Assembly (NCBI GenBank): GCA_022709775.1
Contig: JAKLIE010000163.1
Coordinates: 1-5,280 of the forward strand
Direction: 5' to 3'
Length of the DNA: 5,280 nt
Origin: Pseudomonadota bacterium
GTDB lineage: Bacteria; Pseudomonadota; Gammaproteobacteria; Burkholderiales; Casimicrobiaceae
How positions within the stretch are numbered: the first letter of the stretch is position 1; each line of letters opens with the position of its first letter. Made by a program: the position numbers and the translations under genes. The notes under the pieces are model-generated. The model did not search any database and had not been told where the DNA came from. It saw only the letters and a program-made list of their open reading frames with translations. Shown here piece after piece: positions 1 to 5,280 of this stretch.

Positions 1-1224
1 GGCCGGCTGTCCGGCCCCGAGCTCTCCGGCGCGCTGTCCGACGGCATCCGCGCGGCCGGCACCGACGTGGTCGACCTGGGCATGGTCGTCACGCCGATGA
101 CCTACTTCGCCTCCCACGCGCTCGACACCGGCTGCAGCGTGATGGTGACCGGCAGCCACAACCCGCCCGACTACAACGGCCTCAAGATGGTGATCGACGG
201 CGCGACGCTCGCAGGCGACGCGATTCAGGCGCTCCGTGGCCGCCTCGAGCGCGGCGACGTCGCGACCGGGACCGGCCACTATCGCGTTCACGACGTCGGG
301 GGCGCGTACCTCGACCGCATCGCTCACGACGTCAGGCTCGCGCGACCGATGACCGTCGCGATCGACTGCGGCAACGGCGTCGCGGGCGCGTTCGCGCCGA
401 CGCTCTTCCGCCGGCTGGGCTGCGACGTCGTCGAGCTCTACTGCGAGGTCGACGGCCGCTTCCCGAACCACCATCCGGACCCGTCGCAACCCGGCAACCT
501 CGTCGACCTCGTGGCGCGCGTGAAGCGGGGCGACTGCGAGATCGGCCTCGCGTTCGACGGCGACGGAGACCGGCTGGGCGTCGTGACGAAGGACGGGCAC
601 CTGATCTGGCCGGACCGCCAGCTGATGCTCTACGCCGCCGACGTCCTCTCGCGCGTGCCCGGCGCGACGATCATCTACGACGTCAAGTCGACCCGCAACC
701 TCGGCCCCTGGATCACGAAGCACGGCGGCCAGCCGCTCCTCTGGAGGACCGGGCACTCGTTCATCAAGGCCAAGATGAAGGAGACGCGCGCGGCACTGGC
801 GGGCGAGATGAGCGGCCACACGTTCTTCGGCGAGCGCTGGTACGGCTTCGACGACGGTCTCTACGCGGGCGCGCGGCTGCTCGAGATCCTGTCGCGGCAC
901 GCGAACCCGTCGGCCGTGCTCGACGCGCTGCCCGACGCGGTCTCGACGCCCGAGCTGCAGGTGCCCTGCGCCGAGGGCGAGCAGCACGCGATGGTGCGGG
1001 ACCTTCAGGAGCGCGCGAGCTTCCCCGGCGCGACCGAGGTGATCCGGCTCGACGGCGTGCGCGTCGAGTACGCCGACGGCTTCGGCCTCGCGCGCGCCTC
1101 CAACACGACACCGGTCCTCGTGCTGCGCTTCGAGGCCAACGACGATGCGGCGCTCGCGCGCATCCAGGGCGAGTTCCGCCGCGCGCTCGCCGAGATCCGG
1201 CCCGACGCGAAGTTGCCGTTCTGA
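1..1224 (+). CDS. algC: Phosphomannomutase/phosphoglucomutase, AlgC-type (5' end outside window)
   Basis: Cytoplasmic enzyme of the alpha-D-phosphohexomutase superfamily. It interconverts mannose or glucose 6-phosphate and 1-phosphate, which feeds nucleotide-sugar synthesis for exopolysaccharide and LPS. The frame is open from base 1, so the real start lies to the left; the GTG at 67 is an internal valine. All four family motifs are visible: the phosphoserine loop TGSHNP (Ser at 154-156), the metal loop DGDGDR (from 556), the sugar-binding loop GEMSGH (802-819), and the phosphate-binding loop RASNTTP (from 1093). If the visible Ser is set to Ser108 of Pseudomonas aeruginosa AlgC, the register places Asp242, Glu325 and Arg421 (numbers recalled from the literature) exactly on the matching residues here, and the total is 463 residues. 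About 56 codons are therefore missing and no net indel is apparent. The 3' end is complete (TGA 1222-1224). The next gene starts 17 bases downstream, probably on the same transcript. The preference between mannose and glucose cannot be read from the sequence. Confidence 0.96.
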   Translation, partial: GRLSGPELSGALSDGIRAAGTDVVDLGMVVTPMTYFASHALDTGCSVMVTGSHNPPDYNGLKMVIDGATLAGDAIQALRGRLERGDVATGTGHYRVHDVGGAYLDRIAHDVRLARPMTVAIDCGNGVAGAFAPTLFRRLGCDVVELYCEVDGRFPNHHPDPSQPGNLVDLVARVKRGDCEIGLAFDGDGDRLGVVTKDGHLIWPDRQLMLYAADVLSRVPGATIIYDVKSTRNLGPWITKHGGQPLLWRTGHSFIKAKMKETRAALAGEMSGHTFFGERWYGFDDGLYAGARLLEILSRHANPSAVLDALPDAVSTPELQVPCAEGEQHAMVRDLQERASFPGATEVIRLDGVRVEYADGFGLARASNTTPVLVLRFEANDDAALARIQGEFRRALAEIRPDAKLPF

Positions 1225-1228
1225 GCCC

Positions 1229-1233
1229 GGGAG
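1229..1233 (+). promoter_or_regulatory. Ribosome binding site of the threonine ammonia-lyase gene
   Basis: GGGAG lies 8 bases before the ATG at 1242, just after the stop of the upstream phosphomutase gene. It supports ATG 1242 as the start and fits translation from a shared message. Confidence 0.6.
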
Positions 1234-1241
1234 CGCCCCCG

Positions 1242-2459
1242 ATGGAAGTGCCCACCGTTACGCTGGCGGATGTCGAGGCCGCGCGCGAGCGCATCCGCGG
1301 CGGCATCTACGAGAGCCCCTGCGTCGAGTCGATCCCGCTGTCGAATCTCACCGGCGCGCACGTCTTCTGCAAGCTCGACTACCTGCAGCGGACGGGGAGC
1401 TTCAAGGAACGCGGCGCGCGCAACGCGCTGCTGCGCCTGCCCGAGGACGCGCGCCGCCGGGGCGTGATCGCAGCCTCGGCGGGCAACCACGCGCAGGGCA
1501 TCGCCTACCACGGCAGCCTGCTCGGCATCCCGGTCACCGTCGTGATGCCGCGCTTCGCGCCGCTGATCAAGGTCACCAACTGCCGCCACCTCGGCGCCGA
1601 GGTCGTCCTGCACGGCGAGGACCTGACCGAGGCGCGCGCCAGGGCGACGGAGCTCGCGACCGAGCGCGGCCTCGCGTTCATCCATCCTTTCGACAACGCG
1701 CACGTGATCGCGGGCCAGGGCACGATGGGACTCGAGATCCTGGAGCAGGTCCCCGGGGTCGAGGCGATCGTCGTTCCGGTCGGCGGCGGGGGCCTCATCA
1801 GCGGGATCGGCCTCGTGGCGAAGGCAAGGAAGCCCGCGGTCGAGATCGTCGGCGTCGAGCCGGAGAACGCCCCGTCGCTCGCCGCGGCGTTCGCGCGCCA
1901 CGGCCCGGTGCAGGTCGCGCTCTCCCCGACGCTCGCGGACGGCCTCGCGGTCGCGAAGACCGGCGAGATCAACTACCCGATCGCGCGCCGCGTCGTCGAC
2001 CGGCTCTGCACCGTCGACGAGGCGTCGATCGCGCTCGCGATCCTGCGGCTGATCGAGCTCGAGAAGAGCGTCGTCGAAGGCGCGGGCGCCGCACCGCTCG
2101 CCGCGTTCCTCGCCGGCAAGCTCGAACATCTGACGCGCAAGGTGGTCGTGCTCGTACTGTGCGGCGGCAACATCGACCTCACGATCCTCGACCGCGTGAT
2201 CGAGACCGGCCTCGTGACCGACGGGCGGCTCGCGCGCTTCACCGTCTCGATCTCCGACCGTCCGGGCGGGCTCGCGCGGCTCACCGCCGTGATCGCCGCG
2301 AGCGGTGCGTCGATCAAGGAGATCGTGCACGACCGCGCGTTCTCCGGGCCGGACCTCTCCGCCGTGCGCGTCGCGTGCGTCGTCGAGACCACCGGACACG
2401 ACCACGTGAAGGCGCTCCGCTCCGCGCTCGGCGACGCGGGGATCAACGTCGTCGCCTGA
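1242..2459 (+). CDS. ilvA: Threonine ammonia-lyase, medium form with C-terminal ACT domain
   Basis: PLP enzyme that deaminates L-threonine (and usually L-serine) to 2-oxobutanoate and ammonia, in isoleucine synthesis or threonine catabolism. At 405 residues it has the length of the medium class: one fold-type II catalytic domain (about 1-325) plus a single ACT domain (about 333-405, beginning FTVSISDRPG). The long biosynthetic form of about 510 residues carries a larger regulatory region. Visible motifs are TGSFKERGA with Schiff-base Lys55, SAGNHAQG (79-86), and the PLP-phosphate loop GGGGLISG (181-188). The segment expected to contact the pyridine nitrogen reads LCGGNID, with Cys307 where many homologues have Ser. 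ATG 1242 is chosen because it has a GGGAG 8 bases upstream and the N-terminus has the usual family length. The ACT domain suggests control by an amino acid, but the ligand is not evident. A serine dehydratase or serine racemase of the same fold is possible but less likely given the ACT domain. Confidence 0.93.
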   Translation: MEVPTVTLADVEAARERIRGGIYESPCVESIPLSNLTGAHVFCKLDYLQRTGSFKERGARNALLRLPEDARRRGVIAASAGNHAQGIAYHGSLLGIPVTVVMPRFAPLIKVTNCRHLGAEVVLHGEDLTEARARATELATERGLAFIHPFDNAHVIAGQGTMGLEILEQVPGVEAIVVPVGGGGLISGIGLVAKARKPAVEIVGVEPENAPSLAAAFARHGPVQVALSPTLADGLAVAKTGEINYPIARRVVDRLCTVDEASIALAILRLIELEKSVVEGAGAAPLAAFLAGKLEHLTRKVVVLVLCGGNIDLTILDRVIETGLVTDGRLARFTVSISDRPGGLARLTAVIAASGASIKEIVHDRAFSGPDLSAVRVACVVETTGHDHVKALRSALGDAGINVVA

Positions 2460-2463
2460 CGCT

Positions 2464-2931
2464 TCAGTACGCGATGCCGAAGCGCCGGTAGGCCCTCCCG
2501 AGGAGCCACGCGGGACCGACGAGCAGGAACCGGACGTCCTCGAGGAACGACGGCTTGCGCCCCTCGATCCGATGGCCGACGAATTGCCCGATCCAGGCGG
2601 CCGCGAACACCGCGACGGCGACCGGCAGCGTCGACGCGCCGAACCGAGTGAGCGGATAGACCATCACCGCGGCGACCGCGAGCATGCCCATCGCGATCGG
2701 GAACGATAGCGTCAGGTAGTAGGCGACCGCGACGCCGATCAGCACGTAGGCCGCCGCGGGCGACCACGACCACAGGAGCGCGAGCAGGCTCCAGGCGATC
2801 AGCGGCACGCAGACCCGGTGGATCGCCTCGTTCGTCGGGTGCCGGTGCGCCTCGCCGTAGCGGTCGAAGAGCGCGTCCACGCGCCGCACCCCGGTCGGCG
2901 CTCCGTCTTCCCCCGGCCCGGCGACGCTCAT
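2464..2931 (-). CDS. DUF962 (Mpo1-like) family membrane protein
   Basis: A 155-residue predicted inner-membrane protein. The N-terminal 40 residues are hydrophilic, followed by about four hydrophobic helices (roughly 41-57, 60-76, 77-94, 101-118) and a short hydrophobic stretch near 132-146. It carries the family's conserved polar positions: His29, His31, Asn34 and His38 just before CVPL at the membrane edge, and the late GHRIEGRKP segment (His120, Glu123, Pro127). The yeast member Mpo1 is an iron-dependent dioxygenase in 2-hydroxy fatty acid breakdown and uses conserved histidines; the bacterial members are largely uncharacterised, so the activity here is inference. Its ATG (2931-2929) overlaps the TGA of the TRAP permease gene by 4 bases (ATGA), which fixes the start and implies translational coupling. 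The frame happens to stay open far upstream, but that part is only a shadow of the permease gene. The stop is 4 bases from the convergent threonine ammonia-lyase stop. Confidence 0.87.
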   Translation of the reverse strand: MSVAGPGEDGAPTGVRRVDALFDRYGEAHRHPTNEAIHRVCVPLIAWSLLALLWSWSPAAAYVLIGVAVAYYLTLSFPIAMGMLAVAAVMVYPLTRFGASTLPVAVAVFAAAWIGQFVGHRIEGRKPSFLEDVRFLLVGPAWLLGRAYRRFGIAY

Positions 2932-4901
2932 GCCCCCGCCGGGCGCCGCACGAGCCAGCGCACCGCGACGACCGCGACGATGCCCGCGATGCCCGCGACG
3001 TCGCTCCACGACGCCGGGTAGACGAGCGCCAGGCCCGCGAGGATCAGGACCGCCCGTTCGAACGCCGAGAGCCGCCCTGCGAGCCATCCCTGCACGCCGA
3101 ACGCGAGCGATGTGATGCCTGCGAGCGCCGTCGCGGCGATCCACGCGACGCCGAGCCACGAGCCTTCGGGCGGCGTCTTGAGCAGCAGCCCGACGCCTTC
3201 GGGCGACAGCACGAACACGAACGGCACGACGAACGCGGGCAGCGTGTACTTCCACGAGTGCAGCGTCGTCCTGTACGGGTCGCCTCCGGTGATCGCGGCG
3301 GCCGCGAACGGCGAGAGCGCCGTCGGCGGCGAGACTTCCGAGAGCACCGCGTAGTAGAAGATGAACATGTGAGCCGCGAAGTCCGGCACGCCCAGCTTCG
3401 TGAGCGCGGGCGCCGCGATCACGGCGCAGATGATGTAGCTTGCGGTGACCGGCACCGCGAGCCCGATGATCCAGACGATCGCCGCCGTGTAGAGGGCCGT
3501 CAGAACCAGGCTCCCGCCGGCGTACGCGATCACGATCGCCGAGAACTTGAGGCCCAGCCCGGTCTTCGCGACGACGCCGACGATGATGCCGGCCGCCGCG
3601 CAGGTCGCCGCGACGTTGAGCATCTGCGCGGACCCGTCCTTGAGCGCCGTGATCAGGCGGCGCGGGAAGAGCGCGTTCTCGCGGTCGAGGAAGCTCACCG
3701 CGAACGTGACGACCGTCGCCCAGAACACCGACAGCACCGGCGAGAAGCCCAGGAGCAGGAACGCGACGATCGACACGAGCGACACGAAGTGGAAGCCGTA
3801 GCGCCGGGTCAGGTCCCACAGCGACATCACGCGGGCGGCGGCGACCTCGGACATGCCGAAGCGCCGCACGTCGAGCTCGACCATCACCAGCAGCGACAGG
3901 TAGTAGAGGCAGGTCGGGACGACCGCCATCATGATCACGTCGAGGTAGCCGATCTTCAGGAACTCGGCGATCAGGAACGCCGCGGCGCCCAGCACCGGCG
4001 GCGAGATGATCGCGCCCAGGCCTCCGGCGGCGAGCAGTCCGCCGGCAGCCTCCTTTCCGTAGCCGGCCTTCGCGAGCATCGGCCAGGCGACCGATCCGAT
4101 CGTCACCGTGGTCGCGACGCCGGAGCCCGAGGGCCCGCCCAGAAGGAACGACGCGAGCACGACGGTGCGGCCGGCGCTCGCGTGCTTGCCGCCCATCGCG
4201 GCGAAGCTCCAGTCGAGGAAGAAGCGCCCCGCGCCCGACTGCTGCAGGAACGCGCCGTAGATCGTGAACAGGATGATGAGCGTCGACGACACGTCGACCG
4301 CCGTGCCGAAGATGCCCTCGAGCGTCTGGTAGAGGAATCCCGACAGGCTCGCGACGTCGTAGCCGCGGTGCGACCACTCGCCGGGGAGCCACGGGCCCAC
4401 GAACGCGTAGGCGATGAACGCCCCGATCACGAACGTCATGATCCATCCCGACGTGCGCCGGCAGGCCTCGAGCACGAGCAGCAGGAACGCGAAGCCGAAG
4501 AACGTGTCGCTCGCGCTGGGCGTGACGTTCCGGTCCCAGATGTCGTCGCCCCCGGAGAGCAGGTAGGCGATCGTCGCGAAGCCGAGCGCCGCGCCCACGA
4601 CGTCCCACCACATCAGCCGGTGGCGGTAGCGCGCCGCGATCGGGAACAGCAGGAACACGAGGACCAGCACGAAGCCGACGTGCACCGGGCGCAGCACCTG
4701 CGCGGGCACGATCTCGAGGGCCGCATACAGGTGGAAGAGGCTCATCGCGACGAGCAGCGCCGTCGTGGCGTGCCCGAGCAGGCCGCGGTAACGGCTGGTC
4801 CCGCCCTCCTCCTGCTCGACGTAGGCTTCCGCGACCCGGAGACGGTCCTCGGTCACGGCGGCGTCGGCCGCCCTGTCCGGATGCTGGGTCTCTTCCGCCA
4901 C
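2928..4901 (-). CDS. TRAP transporter fused permease (DctQ-DctM in one chain), TAXI type
   Basis: Inner-membrane permease of 657 residues for a tripartite ATP-independent periplasmic (TRAP) importer, which uses an ion gradient to take up a substrate delivered by a periplasmic receptor. Residues 1-40 are hydrophilic and acidic. Residues 45-172 hold about five hydrophobic helices, matching the small DctQ part. From about 185 the DctM part begins. Its first-half signature reads GGPSGSGVATTVTIGS (255-270), followed by ISPPVLGAAAFLIAEFL (299-315). The second-half signature is HMFIFYYAVLSEVSPPTALS (511-530), then the GGDPYRT turn (539-545). Two or three further helices (about 583-651) form the C-terminus. 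Start: the codon at 4901-4899 is GTG, with AGAAGGA 7 bases upstream; the next in-frame Met (53) is inside the first helix, so GTG is needed. A TAXI receptor gene lies upstream and a DUF962 gene overlaps the stop by 4 bases. Substrate is unknown; organic acids are typical for the superfamily. Confidence 0.94.
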   Translation of the reverse strand: MAEETQHPDRAADAAVTEDRLRVAEAYVEQEEGGTSRYRGLLGHATTALLVAMSLFHLYAALEIVPAQVLRPVHVGFVLVLVFLLFPIAARYRHRLMWWDVVGAALGFATIAYLLSGGDDIWDRNVTPSASDTFFGFAFLLLVLEACRRTSGWIMTFVIGAFIAYAFVGPWLPGEWSHRGYDVASLSGFLYQTLEGIFGTAVDVSSTLIILFTIYGAFLQQSGAGRFFLDWSFAAMGGKHASAGRTVVLASFLLGGPSGSGVATTVTIGSVAWPMLAKAGYGKEAAGGLLAAGGLGAIISPPVLGAAAFLIAEFLKIGYLDVIMMAVVPTCLYYLSLLVMVELDVRRFGMSEVAAARVMSLWDLTRRYGFHFVSLVSIVAFLLLGFSPVLSVFWATVVTFAVSFLDRENALFPRRLITALKDGSAQMLNVAATCAAAGIIVGVVAKTGLGLKFSAIVIAYAGGSLVLTALYTAAIVWIIGLAVPVTASYIICAVIAAPALTKLGVPDFAAHMFIFYYAVLSEVSPPTALSPFAAAAITGGDPYRTTLHSWKYTLPAFVVPFVFVLSPEGVGLLLKTPPEGSWLGVAWIAATALAGITSLAFGVQGWLAGRLSAFERAVLILAGLALVYPASWSDVAGIAGIVAVVAVRWLVRRPAGA

Positions 4902-4908
4902 GGACGCT

Positions 4909-4915
4909 TCCTTCT
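4909..4915 (-). promoter_or_regulatory. Ribosome binding site of the TRAP permease gene
   Basis: Read on the minus strand this is AGAAGGA, ending 7 bases before the GTG at 4901. It is the strongest Shine-Dalgarno match seen in the window. It settles the unusual GTG start and shows that the permease is translated independently of the receptor gene about 260 bases upstream. Confidence 0.7.
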
Positions 4916-5102
4916 GCTCACCCGATGGGCGGCAAGCGTAGCACGCACCCCGTCCGGTGGCGGCGCCGGCCGCCCGCCGTCACCACGATCGAAATCGATG
5001 GCTCGCGCCTCCCTCGGCGAGCGCTCCGCGGACGCATCGCACGGCGGCAATCCCCATCGAATGCGCGACGGAGCGCGTGACGGAATTCGACGAAGGCGTT
5101 CC

Positions 5103-5139
5103 AAAGCAAGACGGGCGGCCTTCGAAGCCGCCCAGTCTT
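5103..5139 (-). terminator. Intrinsic terminator or attenuator hairpin between TRAP receptor and permease
   Basis: A 7-bp perfect stem, GGGCGGC/GCCGCCC (5113-5119 with 5127-5133), closes a 7-base loop. After one bulged base (5134) it continues as 5 more pairs, AAGAC/GTCTT (5108-5112 with 5135-5139). Read on the minus strand, the 3' arm ends in GTCTT and runs into GCTTT, a moderate, interrupted U-rich tail. It begins 25 bases past the receptor stop, the normal place for a terminator. The A-rich 5' arm also gives a weaker U-rich end on the other strand, but no plus-strand gene ends nearby. Because the permease lies just downstream on the same strand, partial read-through is likely, which would give more receptor than permease. 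Confidence 0.65.
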
Positions 5140-5163
5140 TCCGTCCCGCGTCCGGCGAGCGCG

Positions 5164-5280
5164 TCAGTTCGCGAACTTGACGCCCTGCTCCTCGAAGTAC
5201 TTCTTCGCTCCCGGATGCCACGGGACCGGCGAGCCGAGCGCCTGGTACTTGAGGTCGATGTTCTGCGCCTCCTTGTGCAC
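5164..5280 (-). CDS. TAXI-family TRAP transporter solute receptor (C-terminal 38 residues only)
   Basis: Only the last 38 codons and the TGA (5166-5164) are in the window; the start lies beyond base 5280. The visible peptide contains SPVPWHPGAKKYFEEQGV near its end, followed by KFAN and the stop. This matches the closing motif of TAXI receptors (a proline- and HPGA-containing segment, then an aromatic-rich helix ending in GV). Such proteins are secreted to the periplasm, bind the substrate and deliver it to the fused TRAP permease, which is the next gene on this strand. Signal peptide and ligand-binding residues are outside the window, so the substrate cannot be judged. Too little is present to exclude an unusual receptor subtype, but the fused permease next door makes the TAXI assignment consistent. 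Confidence 0.88.
   Translation of the reverse strand: MHKEAQNIDLKYQALGSPVPWHPGAKKYFEEQGVKFAN

Noticed and set aside
67..69. GTG at 67 as the start of the phosphomutase
   Set aside because: The in-frame sequence before it (codons 1-22) continues the conserved family N-terminal region, and the motif register requires about 56 further residues upstream.
1005..2405. 466-codon minus-strand frame opposite the phosphomutase and threonine ammonia-lyase genes
   Set aside because: Low-complexity Arg/Asp/Ala-rich translation across two clearly coding plus-strand genes; an antisense shadow.
2460..2484. Inverted repeat CGCTTC/GAAGCG at the convergent junction as a terminator
   Set aside because: The stem is only 6 bp with a 13-base loop and no U-tract on either strand; it could easily be chance in GC-rich DNA.
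1145..2491. 448-codon plus-strand frame overlapping the threonine ammonia-lyase in another frame
   Set aside because: Arg-rich, motif-free translation, whereas the frame from 1242 carries all PLP-enzyme and ACT motifs.
2932..4611. Long upstream extension of the DUF962 reading frame on the minus strand
   Set aside because: The frame stays open by GC bias, but the extension is Arg-rich shadow sequence overlapping the permease gene. The family match begins after the ATG at 2931.
4935..4963. Promoter with -10 TACGCT for the permease gene on the minus strand
   Set aside because: The hexamer 17 bases upstream (CCGCCA) matches the -35 consensus at only 3 of 6 positions. It is kept as part of a low-interest finding, not as a feature.
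3258..5180. 640-codon open frame on the plus strand opposite the TRAP permease
   Set aside because: Its translation is almost entirely Arg, Asp, Glu, His and Ala in low-complexity runs, as expected from the complement of a hydrophobic GC-rich membrane protein gene. It has no recognisable domain and the opposite strand has clear TRAP motifs.
4853..5221. 122-codon minus-strand frame across the receptor-permease gap
   Set aside because: It overlaps both the TAXI receptor terminus and the permease start in another frame, spans the terminator hairpin, and has no recognisable domain or good ribosome binding site.

Overview
This is a GC-rich (roughly 70%), densely coding bacterial stretch with five genes, two of them cut by the window edges. 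Codon use with G or C at almost every third position, long antisense shadow reading frames, a Pseudomonas AlgC-type sugar phosphomutase and a TAXI-type TRAP transporter point to a proteobacterium. A betaproteobacterium (Burkholderiales-like) is my best guess, but the sequence alone does not prove it.

Left half, plus strand (1-2459): the 3' seven-eighths of a phosphomannomutase/phosphoglucomutase (algC-type), then after 17 bases a complete medium-length threonine ammonia-lyase (ilvA-type, PLP fold plus one C-terminal ACT domain). The spacing suggests one transcript. The products serve different pathways: hexose-phosphate interconversion for surface polysaccharides, and threonine to 2-oxobutanoate.

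Right half, minus strand, read from right to left (5280-2464): the last 38 codons of a TAXI-family TRAP solute receptor, a likely intrinsic terminator or attenuator hairpin, a GTG-started fused TRAP permease (DctQ and DctM regions in one 657-residue chain) with a good ribosome binding site, and, joined to it by an ATGA stop/start overlap, a 155-residue membrane protein of the DUF962 (Mpo1-like) family. Receptor and permease should form one periplasmic-receptor-dependent, ion-gradient-driven importer of an unknown substrate, probably a carboxylate or other small organic anion. The DUF962 protein is translationally linked to it but its role is unknown.

The two gene groups converge, and their stop codons are only 4 bases apart. 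The sole sizeable non-coding stretch is the 262-base gap between receptor and permease (4902-5163). I see no RNA genes, mobile elements, CRISPR arrays or clear signs of recent transfer. I found no convincing undescribed system. The points most worth a second look are the TRAP/DUF962 coupling and the hairpin that separates receptor from permease.
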